Origin: Bdellovibrionaceae bacterium UBA6502
GTDB lineage: Bacteria; Bdellovibrionota; Bdellovibrionia; Bdellovibrionales; UBA840
DNA: 64,000 bases
Assembly (NCBI GenBank): GCA_002436415.1
Contig: DJMA01000024.1
Span: 3,599-67,598 of the forward strand
Direction of reading: 5' to 3'
Position 1 is the stretch's first letter, and each line of letters begins with the position of its first letter. Shown one piece after another: positions 9,952 through 20,494 of the stretch. The position numbers and the translations under genes are program-made. The notes under the pieces were generated by a model that worked only from the letters and a program-made list of their open reading frames with translations, did not search any database and was not told the DNA's origin.

Positions 9952-10998
9952 TTACACTAAACCATGGGCTCGGGATTCACTGAAACCAGCAGCACTCATT
10001 TTCATAAACTCTGCTTTTTGACGAATTTCATCAATCTCCGCAGCATTAATATAAGTCATGCCGCTTCTTAATCCACCAGTTAACTCATTTATAACATCAG
10101 AAACATGGCCTTTTACCGGAACCCAATGGCTCTCGCCTTCTGCCGCCATTCCCTCAGGAACACCACCACGCCAGTTTTCTTGAGCTGATTTAGAGGCCAT
10201 ACCGCGATATAGTTTTTTACCGGAACGGATCTCACCAGGACTCTCAATGGTTCCTGATAACAAGCTACCAAGCATCACGCAATCCGCTCCAGCCGCTAAA
10301 GCTTTAACAATATCACCAGAAGTTTTCACACCACCATCAGCGATTAAAGGTACACCCATCTCTCTTGTTACTTCTGCACAAGTGGCAATGGCTGTTAACT
10401 GAGGAACCCCACAGCCAGTAATGATTCGTGTGGTACACATTGATCCAGGACCAATACCAACCTTCACGGCATCAGCTCCAGCATTAATTAAATCTCTCGC
10501 CGCCTCGGGAGTTGCAATATTACCAGCTACAATCTCAACTTCTTTGAATGTTTTTTTAATGCCTTCCATTACTTCGATCATGCTTACTGCGTGTCCGTGG
10601 GCAATGTCTATTGTTAAAACATTACAACCAGCATCTACTAATTTTCTAGCTCGTTCTTCCCAATCAGGATTTACGCCAATGCTTGCAGAAATTCTATCTA
10701 CACCAAACTCTACCAATCTTTTGATTTGCTCAACCTGTTGATCTACAGAAATAAAGCGATGTAAAATCCCTACTCCACCTAGGTCATTCATACTTTTCGC
10801 CATTTCCCACTCAGTAACTGTATCCATATTTGAGGACACCAATGGAATATCTAGGCTAATCTTTTTGGTAAACTTTGTTTTTAAATCAGGGTCACGACGA
10901 GAGCGCATTTCTAATTTTTTGGGAACCAATAAAACATCATTAAAACTGAGAGCATCTTCTCTTTCAGAAATTGATTTCCAGTTGAAACGTAAACCCAT
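9952..10998 (-). CDS. CBS-less IMPDH/GMP reductase family enzyme, GMP reductase-type flap
   Basis: 348 aa (beta/alpha)8 barrel enzyme without the CBS pair of typical IMP dehydrogenase. The catalytic cysteine is in GPGSMCTTR (about residue 187). The flap is short: GGVPEG..AEGE, with a glutamate near residue 287 as in GMP reductase (human GMPR2 E289). The Arg-Tyr dyad that IMPDH uses for hydrolysis is not seen. The C-terminus ([21 protein letters not shown]) resembles IMPDH. The likely reaction is NADPH-dependent GMP to IMP, but CBS-less IMPDH activity remains possible. AAGGAG precedes the ATG. Monocistronic. Confidence 0.85.
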   Translation of the reverse strand: MGLRFNWKSISEREDALSFNDVLLVPKKLEMRSRRDPDLKTKFTKKISLDIPLVSSNMDTVTEWEMAKSMNDLGGVGILHRFISVDQQVEQIKRLVEFGVDRISASIGVNPDWEERARKLVDAGCNVLTIDIAHGHAVSMIEVMEGIKKTFKEVEIVAGNIATPEAARDLINAGADAVKVGIGPGSMCTTRIITGCGVPQLTAIATCAEVTREMGVPLIADGGVKTSGDIVKALAAGADCVMLGSLLSGTIESPGEIRSGKKLYRGMASKSAQENWRGGVPEGMAAEGESHWVPVKGHVSDVINELTGGLRSGMTYINAAEIDEIRQKAEFMKMSAAGFSESRAHGLV

Positions 10999-11148
10999 TT
11001 AAACTCCTTTGTACTGCTAGTTTTATCAACAATAGCCATTTTTACGACAGGACATTTTTAGACAATATCAAGCAAAAAGCAAGGAAAAGCCACGCCACCT
11101 TCTTGGACAATTAGCAAAATCTAAGCCTTTAAGAATCAATAAAAACCA

Positions 11149-14100
11149 TTAAAGGTCAATAAAGCTACGAATCAAACGAGCTGGGTTGATTTCATTACCT
11201 TCTTCATCAAGATCGGCAGAGCAATAAAACATCAAAGCTAATCTTAAGCGATCCTCAGTTACTAAAAACTGCCTAGGACTACAGTTGGCGGGTTTAAACA
11301 TTTTCCACTTCAATTTTGCCGTAAAACCACTCTCATCAATTTTTACCAAATGAATTTGCTCAGCCTCAATGGAAGACTCTTCAACAAACAAATAGATCTC
11401 TTTCCTCGCTCCTAGAGCCAGAGGGATCACACTTTGTCTGAGTAATAGTTTGGGAATTACTGTGTTTCTTAACAATGGGTGAGTATCAATAATTTCTTGA
11501 GTCTCTAGTTTTACAATATTTAAGCTATCTCGGTTTTTGTGAACAGCATAATCTAGATTATCTCTTCCTCGAAAAGCGATGCGTGACTCAAAATAAGGTG
11601 AATCAATTTGATTGTTAAAATAATATTTTTTAATTTTATGAGTAGTACGATCCAACAATGAATAACGTAGACGATTTTTCTTACTATCAAAAGATATTAA
11701 ATTTTTATTATTCGCACCTAAATTACGATCCCAAAACTTATTCAAGCTTTGACCAGCGATTTGTGTTTTACCTTGAAAGTTAATTCTCTCAAAACTTCCA
11801 TCATTAAAAAATCGAACCTCAATGACATCATAAAATGCTCCATAACCACTTAGGAAAATAGCAGCTACATAGTCACTCTCTCTCTCTTCAGGGTTTAAAG
11901 GAACAATGCTATTGATCCATAAGGTCTCGCTCATGTCTTTTTGTAATTTTTGATTTTTAAAATAAAACAAATTGTTATCAAGGAGTCTTGGCTTTAAACA
12001 AATCTTACTCTCACACTGCTTTGGCTCTAAAGTATAAAAACCAAATGGATGCATCACGGGGCTACCATAAATGGGATTTAAGCTATGGTCCGTAAAGTAC
12101 TTACGATTGGCCCAGAAAGCTGGCATAGCAATTGATCGCTTTTTTGAAATTGGATACTTCATCCAACTTAGAGAGTTTATATTTAAACTATCTATTCCGA
12201 TTCTAGGATCATAAAGCTTCATTTTTCCATACTCAGGAAACAGTCTCGATCCATCCCTTTTTAAATATAAGTACTCTCTACCTGTATCGTAGTCGTCGCC
12301 AACACGGGCCGATAAAACTATTAAAAAGTCCCTCTCGCTATCGTAGTTAAAATCACCAAGATAGACCGCTGAAACCTCCTGCTTCTCATCTATGTCTAAA
12401 GAAAACTCCAGTTTCCCGTCTTTTTCAAAGTTAACAACTTCCAATCTTCGAAAATCATCTTTCTTCGCAACTCCGAAATAAAAAGGGCCCGGACTGATGC
12501 CCATCATACTTTGAATTCCATGATAGTTTTCAGGAGATACAAATCCATCATTTTTCTTTTGCCCAAGATCAAAAGAAAAATCTTCATCTAAGTTTCTTCC
12601 CATATGAAATATAGCTAGAGCTTTTTCTTGCAAATCTCCTTGCACTACCTGCAATTCAATTTTTAAAACTTGGGATGCGTTCTCAAAATTAGCCCTTAGC
12701 TGAAATACACAATCTTTTCTGCGGCCATTAAGCTTACAAGTTCTCCCAATAATTTCAACGCCTGGGTCACTCAAAGAAATTTTAAGTTCTGAGCTAGAAA
12801 CATCGCCTCCAAATATTTCATAGGATAAACGCAAGTCTCCCCTTGCCTCTTTGTTGAAAAATATTCGATTATTTTCTTTCAGGTCAAAATAAACTCTTGG
12901 AGGAAGCTCATTCATTTCTTTTAAAAATAGTTTTACATCTGGCTTTAAACTCAGAGAGTAAGGGTAGCCTGAAACACTGGAGCGATACATTCGCTCATAA
13001 AGCTCATCTTTACTGGCATTTGGATAGAGAGATTTTAAGATAGAAAACAAACCCGCAATATATGGACCTGACTGCGAACTACCATCCATATACTCCCAAA
13101 GCTGCACGGGAAATCTTTTACTCTTATTGTTAGGAAATGTACTTAAAATTGCAGTTCCTGGTGCTGCAAAATCAATGTGCGCACCGTAATTACTCCAGCT
13201 TGCGTATTCCCCTTGAATGCCCATTGCCCCGACACACACCACTGATTTATAAGCGCATGGTTTTACCTGAGAAAACGAACTATCATTTCCAGAACTTGCC
13301 ACAACAATAATATCATTGTCATCAGCAATCTCCATTAACTCTTTCATAACTGGAATGTTTAAAACCGGCGGCCAGCCTAGGCTTAAATTAATAATTTTAG
13401 CTTCACGAATTATAGAGTAGTATATGGCTTGCGCAACGTAAACACTAAGGGTGGAGACATTATTAACTGTATCTTCCTCGAAACCTTCTAAATCTTGTTC
13501 ACTTAAATAAACTTTTGCTGGCAATATTTTTGCCACAGGACTGATTCCACTCACTCCAATTCCATCATCATCATTCGCAGCAATGATTCCTGAAGTATGA
13601 GTTCCATGCCCATAATAATCTGTAACAAGGCCTTGTTTTGTATAATGAGGGGCAACAAAATTGTAACCACGACAATCATTAGGGAAAGGCTTATTGTCAC
13701 TTGGCTCAGTTAGAGGTATTCCACATTGATCAGGACTTTCATAAACCCTCGAATTTAAATCAGGATGGGTCAGATCAATCCCTGAATCAACCACTGCAAC
13801 CAGGACTTCCTTTTTCAATAGTGGAAATACATTGTCTTTTAAAAACTTAAAATCAAAATCAAAACCCGACTTCCCCTTGATACTCACTGGACTATCAAAA
13901 CTAGGGTGTTCAATTAAATACTGGCCCGTATTTTCTAAGGCCCATTGGTAAGGATAAAAATCAGACCTTTTTGCCAAACTTTCTTTGGAAGCCACTAAGT
14001 TGTGAAATTCAAAGGATACATTTTCGGTAGCAGAAAGAACAAATTCCTTTTTAGAAAGACTCTGCTTCAAGCTTCCAATTTGATATAGCTCTGAAAAGTT

Positions 14101-14286
14101 CACCAAATAATACTTTTGAAGTCTTGGAAACTTATTTGCACCTAAAAACATGGGTTTAAAATCTTGTACACTATAAGTTTTCTTCAACTGAGCTAGATCT
14201 TCCGTGGCTACAATAAACTCCGCCGAGAAAGACTCAATTGAAAACATTATGTTACACAGAGCTAAAAGACAAAAAAGCTTTTTCAT
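11149..14286 (-). CDS. Secreted subtilisin-like (S8) serine protease with large C-terminal region
   Basis: 1045 aa with a signal peptide (about 1-21). The S8 catalytic domain spans about residues 110-450, with Asp in VVDSGIDLTHP (about 165), His in YGHGTHTSGIIAA (about 229) and Ser in GSSQSGPYIAG (about 404). The region before it could be an inhibitor-like prodomain. The remaining 600 residues are beta-rich, with segments such as YLGDFNYDSERDFLIVL that recall FG-GAP/VCBS repeats. The start overlaps the stop of the upstream 1249-aa gene by one base (TAATG), so the two are translationally coupled. The target is unknown; an extracellular or periplasmic protease is expected. Confidence 0.88.
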   Translation of the reverse strand: MKKLFCLLALCNIMFSIESFSAEFIVATEDLAQLKKTYSVQDFKPMFLGANKFPRLQKYYLVNFSELYQIGSLKQSLSKKEFVLSATENVSFEFHNLVASKESLAKRSDFYPYQWALENTGQYLIEHPSFDSPVSIKGKSGFDFDFKFLKDNVFPLLKKEVLVAVVDSGIDLTHPDLNSRVYESPDQCGIPLTEPSDNKPFPNDCRGYNFVAPHYTKQGLVTDYYGHGTHTSGIIAANDDDGIGVSGISPVAKILPAKVYLSEQDLEGFEEDTVNNVSTLSVYVAQAIYYSIIREAKIINLSLGWPPVLNIPVMKELMEIADDNDIIVVASSGNDSSFSQVKPCAYKSVVCVGAMGIQGEYASWSNYGAHIDFAAPGTAILSTFPNNKSKRFPVQLWEYMDGSSQSGPYIAGLFSILKSLYPNASKDELYERMYRSSVSGYPYSLSLKPDVKLFLKEMNELPPRVYFDLKENNRIFFNKEARGDLRLSYEIFGGDVSSSELKISLSDPGVEIIGRTCKLNGRRKDCVFQLRANFENASQVLKIELQVVQGDLQEKALAIFHMGRNLDEDFSFDLGQKKNDGFVSPENYHGIQSMMGISPGPFYFGVAKKDDFRRLEVVNFEKDGKLEFSLDIDEKQEVSAVYLGDFNYDSERDFLIVLSARVGDDYDTGREYLYLKRDGSRLFPEYGKMKLYDPRIGIDSLNINSLSWMKYPISKKRSIAMPAFWANRKYFTDHSLNPIYGSPVMHPFGFYTLEPKQCESKICLKPRLLDNNLFYFKNQKLQKDMSETLWINSIVPLNPEERESDYVAAIFLSGYGAFYDVIEVRFFNDGSFERINFQGKTQIAGQSLNKFWDRNLGANNKNLISFDSKKNRLRYSLLDRTTHKIKKYYFNNQIDSPYFESRIAFRGRDNLDYAVHKNRDSLNIVKLETQEIIDTHPLLRNTVIPKLLLRQSVIPLALGARKEIYLFVEESSIEAEQIHLVKIDESGFTAKLKWKMFKPANCSPRQFLVTEDRLRLALMFYCSADLDEEGNEINPARLIRSFIDL

Positions 14287-17200
14287 TACAATCTCTCCTG
14301 TAGCCAGTAAAGTAGCAACTCTGCACGGGAAAAATCATACTTTCCTGAAATTTGATTTAGTGGACAAATGTATCTGGAATCCGGCTGGTGTCCATAAGAG
14401 TCAAATTGTATCACCGGAGCGGTAGACTCCTCTCCTTTTCTATAAGCTTCCAAACGAGATAGAAAATAAACATTATCTAGTCCGCCAATAAAATCAAAAA
14501 ATCCAATCGGTGTAAAATGCTTCTCAGCATACATGATCAAGCGAGCCAAGTTTTCCATCACCAATCGTGAATCCATTGAAGATTTGGAATCTTGTAAAGC
14601 CAAGAAACGTCGAGTTAAATTGTTTTTAATTCGCTTTTCATATTCTTTTTGACGATTAGAGTCTAATGGAAATCGATTCTTAGGAAGATAGTATTCTTTA
14701 ATCATCTCTAGATATTTCTTTTTATCTAAATTTAAAACATGCTCAAACGCAGGTTCAAAAAGATAAAACTCGCCGACAAAACTTAATTTTTCAAAACGAC
14801 TCGTTCGCAAACTTCTTCTAACAAAATCGATGGGAAGTCCAAACTTTGTTTGAAAATCAGCCAAACTTTCTCTCACTTCTTGGGTATCGGCCAATAATTT
14901 ATTCCACCGATAACGAATGCTCATGCACCTGCGATCAAAGCCATCGTCATATTCATTCAAAACCCCTTCTAAGCTCGCCTCACGAAAATTGCTAAAGCCA
15001 AAAAAAGTATTTCCTGGATCATTGTTACCAACAATATTTATACGAATGTCTTCATCAGTGTGTTCTCTGATATAAACGTTGCTATAATCTAAAAATAAAT
15101 CCTGCCAATTCATCCCAGAGCGAGAAGCTTCCGTGTAACGAAACACATCTTGCTGTTCTTCGCCAGGAGCAAAAACACTTAAATCATGCGTGGTAGCAAC
15201 CGCATCACTCTTCCAAAACAGCAAACGAAACTGCGAAACACTTTCATGGGCCTTGTGCTCGACACGTAAGGCTTGGCTGTATTTTTTAACTTCATCTAAA
15301 GAACCTGTAAAAAATAGTTTCCGAATGGCTTTGAGTTTTCCTAATATTTGGGGATCATTTGAGTATAGACTTTGTTTGTCTTTTTTAACTTTGGCCAATC
15401 GAATATTGTACTTTCTAGTTTCCACTTCAGTAGTAGATAATTCATTTCCAAAATAGAGAAAACGAAAATAAAGCCTTAAACCTGTTAAGTATCCAAAAAT
15501 ATCTTTATCTGCTATGGAACGATAAATTTGTAAATTTTCAGAATCAATACGATGCATATGAGTTCTATAAAGACTTAACTTTTGTGCTTCTAGATCTAAA
15601 AAGAAAGAGGCGTTAGAAGCTAAAAATAGCCCAGGACTTAAACTCGCACCTAAATCATAGCTAATATGAGAAATAAGTGAGTCTCCTACTTTAAAGCGAT
15701 CAAAAAAACTTTCAATATACTCTGTTAATGTTAGATCCTCTACTTTGGATAAATCTGATTTTAGAGACCTAAGGTCTTTTAATACCTGGGTTCGTAGCAT
15801 AAAAAAATTAAAATTCTTGGTCTCTAAGCTAGGATCATTGGCAGCTAATAGCTCTTGCTCTGCAAACTGTAAGTCAGAAAATTTTGGATGCTTTTTTTGT
15901 AGTACTTTGTACCAGTCTATAAATTCATCAGCCAGAGCTCTCGTTTCACTAGAGTCCGAATAACTTGAGAATGCCTTTATTGTTTTTTCCAAATCTTTAG
16001 CTAATTCAGGATCTATTTTTTTTATTGCATAGTAAGTGGCTTTTAGCTGCAAACCTGAGGCTGTGATTGGATTGATAGTGTTTAAGCTAGTGTCTTCCGT
16101 TAAATCAGGGAAACTATCAAGAGGCAAACTTAAAATCGAAAACAAGTCGGAGCTTTGCTTGTCTAAAGCTTGTTTAATCGCACCTTCCACCTCATCTTCT
16201 CGGCCCTCAATGGGAAGTTTAGTGATTTGTACTGGCTGAATATGAGAAAGATTAAAACTCAAACCAGCGTTTATACTACCAGACAGAATCTCTGGGGTCT
16301 CCAAGCCGTTAAAATACAAATAATTACCAATGCCAAGGCCAAAGTTAAAACTCTCCACAACTTGAATGTTGTTTTGAGTTCCTAAAATAGGACCTAAATA
16401 CAAATCTTTGCTGTAAGCTAATTGAGCGTTCCAAAAAGGAATGGGTTTGACTCCAAAATTAATATCACTCACTTGACCTGTGGTAAGAAACTCAGCAAAT
16501 TGTTTTGCCGATTGGTCCACACGGTGCTTGTAAATCTCATCTGAAATATTGGTTTTTGGAATTAATTTACTTAAACGATAAAAGGCATTCTGCAACAAAT
16601 TTGAAAAAGCCAAACTTTTAATAAGCGCCCAAATATCACTACTCACCCCTAATCCTGAATAACGATCGTGAGTTAAACGGTACGGGTAAGTTTCACAATA
16701 CTTTCTTATCAGTATCCCCTTCTCAACGATTTTATCTCCACAACTTAGCTTGGTATTCACCCTCAAAGGAGGAAAATCTAAATTTAGCTTCTCCATCATT
16801 GAGTTTCTGCGAGATTTTAAAATCTCAGCGAGTAGTAGAACTTCGCATTCGCACAAATTGCTACTTCTCGCAATCTCTTCAAAATCACTTTCCGTAAGTT
16901 GAGCAATTCGCCGAGCAATCCAGCGAGCATCTGCGTAGGGTGTTGCGTAATTACGAGCCGCTATAAAATCCAAATATAGTTTTCGATTTAAAACATTTCC
17001 GATGTTGGCTGAAAACAAATTCAATGAACCTGGAAAATCAGTTAAGGCGTATCCCAGAACCAAGGAGCGGTATTTCCTTTTACTCCCCATTGAAGCTGCT
17101 GTGATATAACTAGCAGGATCTAAAAAGTACACTGGAGGCTCAGTAACGAAAACTGACTTTAGACGAAGCACATTAGAGTTATCAAATAAACTATCATCAA

Positions 17201-18035
17201 AAGCGGAGGCAAACTCTCCTAAATATTCCTTAAATTTTTGTTTAAGAAAAACACTTTCCTTTGATCCTTCTTCCATTTTTTCAAAATCATGTACCAAAAT
17301 TTCTAGAAAAGCATTTTGCATACTAGATGCGTTGATTAGATCCAGCTTATCGGGCTCTTTACCATCAAGGCTATCTTCAATTTTTTTAATTTCTTCTAGG
17401 GTAGAATTTAAGGCTTTATCTTGAAGCCCTAGGTAAACATCAGCTACGAAAATCTTTTTTTCACTTGCGTCTGCGAACTTAATTTCAATGCTTTCTTCAT
17501 ACCTGTAAGCAGGCACATGATAACCAATCTTATGAAAAAGACTAGCATTCATTAATCGGTTGATCGCTCTTGGTCCAAAACCGACTCGAATCACTCGACC
17601 TGATTTAGTCTTACTAATAAACTGGTAAAGATCAGCGTACTTCCCTTCTTTGGACTGGTATTCTAAAACGCCAAGCTCCCCCTCTAGCTTCTTAAAATTA
17701 TCTTTTGGAAATTTATCCTGCCAATCATAGATAGTAGAGCTTTGGGTAAATACTTTAGAGCTTTGCGGATTGAGTAAAGACAGATCTTTTACTTTCTTAT
17801 CTTGAAACAATTCAAAGGCTTCTTCGGGGTGAAGCTGTCTGTTTTGAAAAATTAAATCTTCACTAATCTCCCCATCAAAATACAAAGGCACAGATCCAAT
17901 ATTAGCATCCAGTCTTAGTTTTGCATGAATGATATTAGGGTCGATCGCCTGTGCCCTTAGATTAAGGCAGAGGCTAAAAAAGAAAAAAAATCCTAATAAA
18001 AAATTCCCACTCCAAAGCATGGCAATTTGTAGCAT
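14286..18035 (-). CDS. Very large secreted protein of unknown function, coupled to the subtilase
   Basis: 1249 aa with a hydrophobic leader ending near LRAQA. I do not recognise the whole protein. The first third has the pattern RVIRVGFGPRAIN...LFHKIGYHVPAYRYEE and later WIARRIAQLTESDFEEI...LLLAEILKSRRN, which recalls large uncharacterised secreted proteins of Acidobacteria and myxobacteria with a kinase-like look; this is from memory and not verified. The C-terminal half is beta-rich and could include outer-membrane strands. There is no clear ribosome binding site; the only G-rich stretch (GGGG) is about 18 bases upstream of the ATG. It is co-transcribed with the subtilase, which suggests a substrate, partner or shared export route. 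Confidence 0.8.
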   Translation of the reverse strand: MLQIAMLWSGNFLLGFFFFFSLCLNLRAQAIDPNIIHAKLRLDANIGSVPLYFDGEISEDLIFQNRQLHPEEAFELFQDKKVKDLSLLNPQSSKVFTQSSTIYDWQDKFPKDNFKKLEGELGVLEYQSKEGKYADLYQFISKTKSGRVIRVGFGPRAINRLMNASLFHKIGYHVPAYRYEESIEIKFADASEKKIFVADVYLGLQDKALNSTLEEIKKIEDSLDGKEPDKLDLINASSMQNAFLEILVHDFEKMEEGSKESVFLKQKFKEYLGEFASAFDDSLFDNSNVLRLKSVFVTEPPVYFLDPASYITAASMGSKRKYRSLVLGYALTDFPGSLNLFSANIGNVLNRKLYLDFIAARNYATPYADARWIARRIAQLTESDFEEIARSSNLCECEVLLLAEILKSRRNSMMEKLNLDFPPLRVNTKLSCGDKIVEKGILIRKYCETYPYRLTHDRYSGLGVSSDIWALIKSLAFSNLLQNAFYRLSKLIPKTNISDEIYKHRVDQSAKQFAEFLTTGQVSDINFGVKPIPFWNAQLAYSKDLYLGPILGTQNNIQVVESFNFGLGIGNYLYFNGLETPEILSGSINAGLSFNLSHIQPVQITKLPIEGREDEVEGAIKQALDKQSSDLFSILSLPLDSFPDLTEDTSLNTINPITASGLQLKATYYAIKKIDPELAKDLEKTIKAFSSYSDSSETRALADEFIDWYKVLQKKHPKFSDLQFAEQELLAANDPSLETKNFNFFMLRTQVLKDLRSLKSDLSKVEDLTLTEYIESFFDRFKVGDSLISHISYDLGASLSPGLFLASNASFFLDLEAQKLSLYRTHMHRIDSENLQIYRSIADKDIFGYLTGLRLYFRFLYFGNELSTTEVETRKYNIRLAKVKKDKQSLYSNDPQILGKLKAIRKLFFTGSLDEVKKYSQALRVEHKAHESVSQFRLLFWKSDAVATTHDLSVFAPGEEQQDVFRYTEASRSGMNWQDLFLDYSNVYIREHTDEDIRINIVGNNDPGNTFFGFSNFREASLEGVLNEYDDGFDRRCMSIRYRWNKLLADTQEVRESLADFQTKFGLPIDFVRRSLRTSRFEKLSFVGEFYLFEPAFEHVLNLDKKKYLEMIKEYYLPKNRFPLDSNRQKEYEKRIKNNLTRRFLALQDSKSSMDSRLVMENLARLIMYAEKHFTPIGFFDFIGGLDNVYFLSRLEAYRKGEESTAPVIQFDSYGHQPDSRYICPLNQISGKYDFSRAELLLYWLQERL

Positions 18036-18203
18036 GCAGCACAGAACTTTGTCCCCTGAAACCCCTACAAACAGTGCTATTTGGAAGTATTTTCATTTAT
18101 TTTGGAAAGGCTTTTATCTGAATTATTAAAAATCCTAATCAAAGATGGATCAGCCCCCTTAGAAAGACTCTATTCATAGCTAAAATTAGTCAAATATCCC
18201 ATC

Positions 18204-18236
18204 AAAAAAAGAGAAAGCGCAAAGGCTTTCTCTTTT
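18204..18236. terminator. Bidirectional intrinsic terminator
   Basis: A 12-bp perfect stem AAAAGAGAAAGC (18207-18218) / GCTTTCTCTTTT (18225-18236) with loop GCAAAG. The A/T ends serve as the U-run on either strand. It lies just after the stop of the minus-strand lipoprotein gene. Confidence 0.85.
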
Positions 18237-18259
18237 AACATTTGAATTAATGAATCCGA

Positions 18260-19027
18260 CTACTTCAACAAGCTCAAATCAATATTAAATTGAGTTTTAA
18301 TTGTATTTTGTAGGGATTCAACGCTAGCACCAGTCTTAGCAGAAGCCGTCTCTAAAGCAGCGTCAATCGCTCCAAAATTTCCAGACATAACTTCAGCCTC
18401 AACCTCAGAAATACTGAAACCAAAAGCTTTGTTGGTTAGGTTTTCTACCATTGTCGCTGAAACCTGAGATTTAGGCATCGAAGTCAATTGGATGTAAGCA
18501 TCTGCTAGTGCTTGTGCAGAACTTGCATTGATAGAGAACTGAGTTTGAATCATATCAGCTACTTTTAATTTACGATTTTCAGACTGACGAGATAACTTAA
18601 TGAACTCATTTAAAGAAGTGCTGTCACGATTAAATCGAGTTCCAGTCCAATAGTCTTCGTAAACACCATTTCCAACATAATCTAAGTCATAGTAAAAATA
18701 CGCATCATAATCATATAGGTAGTCACTAATATTTTCACCTGGATTGTAGTCTGTTAAATCATAAGCATCGTAAGTGTCTGTAACCCAATCATACACAACA
18801 ATATAGTCATAATAATATGTGTCTTGAAGTGTATCCATTTTTTCAATAGATAACTCAGAATCAGCCATATAGCGATTTACATTCTCAACAAAATCATATG
18901 CTGCTTCTTCACGAGTGTATTCGATGCCACCAACACTAGATGTTGTAGACTGCCCACCACAAGCAATCATTCCTGCAAGAGCGGCACCAGCTAGTATTGT
19001 ATTTTTTAAAAATTTTTGAATTCTCAT
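18260..19027 (-). CDS. Putative lipoprotein, Asp/Tyr-rich
   Basis: 255 aa. The signal peptide has lipobox MIAC (Cys about residue 23) and a Gly/Ser/Thr linker. The middle (about 70-125) is strikingly rich in Tyr and Asp (YYYDYIVVYDWVTDTYD), acidic and possibly metal-binding. The C-terminal half is helical with repeated short motifs (MIQTQFSINASSAQAL; TIKTQFNIDLSLLK). No known domain is recognised. Single gene with its own terminator. Confidence 0.75.
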   Translation of the reverse strand: MRIQKFLKNTILAGAALAGMIACGGQSTTSSVGGIEYTREEAAYDFVENVNRYMADSELSIEKMDTLQDTYYYDYIVVYDWVTDTYDAYDLTDYNPGENISDYLYDYDAYFYYDLDYVGNGVYEDYWTGTRFNRDSTSLNEFIKLSRQSENRKLKVADMIQTQFSINASSAQALADAYIQLTSMPKSQVSATMVENLTNKAFGFSISEVEAEVMSGNFGAIDAALETASAKTGASVESLQNTIKTQFNIDLSLLK

Positions 19028-19300
19028 TTATCCCCCTAATTTTTTAGATCAAAAAGTTTTTTGCCTCCGAAAACAGTTTTAGAAGCTAAGAAAAGTCTTT
19101 TCATTGATTTTCCCAATTTGGCCCCAATTTATTTAAATTTCATTCCCTTTAAAAAAGATCTTTTGAAAAAAGTATCAAAGCGACCCCACACTTGAATGAA
19201 AAGCCAGCAAAAATATTGCAGTTTTCGATATTTTTGGCCCATTGCAGTAGAATCTTTTGCGTAAATCAGTTACTTTTCTCACCTACGAAAAGGGTTAAAA

Positions 19301-20494
19301 ATGCTTCCAGAACTATTGAGTCCCGCCGGGAATTTAGAAAAATTAAAAATCGCCATTAACTATGGTGCTGATGCTGTTTACTTGGGATTGCAAAAATTTG
19401 GTTTAAGATCTGCCGCTGAAAACTTTAACCTTTCAGAATTAAATGAAGGCGTTCAATACGCACACCAAAGAAACGCAAAGGTATTTGTGGTTTTAAACGC
19501 CTACCTTCACGATAAAGAGCTTGAAGAGCTTCCTGCCTATTTAAAAGAAATGGAAGCAGCTGGAGTGGATGCAGTTATTGTTTCAGATTTAGGAGTGGTA
19601 AAATGCGTTTTGAATCATTCTAGTATTCCTGTTCACCTAAGTACCCAGGCCTCTTGCTTAAACTATCGATCTGCAAAACTATGGAAAGACATGGGCGCTG
19701 AACGCATTGTTCTAGGCCGAGAAATCTCCTTAGAACAAGCAGCGAAAATTAAAGAAAAAGTAGACATTGAACTCGAAATGTTTATCCACGGCTCTATGTG
19801 TATGGCCTATAGTGGAAATTGTGTTATCTCTAATTACACCCAAGGACGTGATTCCAATCGCGGCGGATGTGCTCACAGTTGCCGCTTTGAATATAGCTTA
19901 GAAATCCCGACAGAAAACGGCATTGAAAAAACAAATTCTTTTTTCATGTCTTCAAAAGATTTAAACGGAATCATGCAGATTCAAAAATTCATCGATTGCG
20001 GAATTGACTCTCTTAAGATCGAAGGAAGAATGAAAAACCACCTTTATCTATCGAGCATCACTGGAGCCTACCGAAAGGCATTGGATGCAATCGCTAGAGG
20101 AGAAAATTTAAGCCAAGATGCTTTAAAAGAAATTTTTAATGAAATGACCAAACTGGCTCACCGTGAATACACCGAAGCTTCCCTGTTACAATCCGCCGGA
20201 AAAGACAGTGTGTACCGAGATCGTGAAAAAGCCATAAACACTCATAAAGTGGTGGGTAAGATCTTAGAAGTAAAAGACAATGAGATAATCTTTTTATCCA
20301 AATCCAATTATGAAATTGGCCAAAAATTAGAGCCGGTTAACTACTCTTTAATGGGTAAAAACATTTTAACAAAAAGCCTCGAAGAGTTGGATGGAGAGCT
20401 TGCCACAAAATGTAAGCCAAATCGAATCTATAGACTGAATACGGAACAAATCTCGGGCTTACGTGCCGGCGATATATTAAGGACTCCAGTATGA
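19301..20494 (+). CDS. Peptidase U32 family protein, TrhP/RlhA-like
   Basis: 397 aa. N-terminal MLPELLSPAGNLEKLKIAINYGADAVYLG is the U32 TIM-barrel signature. Four cysteines in GSMCMAYSGNC and RGGCAHSCRF (about residues 166-195) match the Fe-S ligand set of this family. Despite the name, characterised members act in tRNA U34 hydroxylation (TrhP), 23S rRNA C2501 hydroxylation (RlhA) or ubiquinone hydroxylation (UbiU/UbiV). The EGRMK motif and length fit TrhP best. AAAAGGG precedes the ATG. The next gene overlaps by 4 bp (ATGA). Confidence 0.85.
   Translation: MLPELLSPAGNLEKLKIAINYGADAVYLGLQKFGLRSAAENFNLSELNEGVQYAHQRNAKVFVVLNAYLHDKELEELPAYLKEMEAAGVDAVIVSDLGVVKCVLNHSSIPVHLSTQASCLNYRSAKLWKDMGAERIVLGREISLEQAAKIKEKVDIELEMFIHGSMCMAYSGNCVISNYTQGRDSNRGGCAHSCRFEYSLEIPTENGIEKTNSFFMSSKDLNGIMQIQKFIDCGIDSLKIEGRMKNHLYLSSITGAYRKALDAIARGENLSQDALKEIFNEMTKLAHREYTEASLLQSAGKDSVYRDREKAINTHKVVGKILEVKDNEIIFLSKSNYEIGQKLEPVNYSLMGKNILTKSLEELDGELATKCKPNRIYRLNTEQISGLRAGDILRTPV

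Noticed and set aside
16036..16385. Plus-strand frames inside the 1249-aa gene
   Set aside because: They lie within a long coherent gene on the other strand and have low-quality starts.
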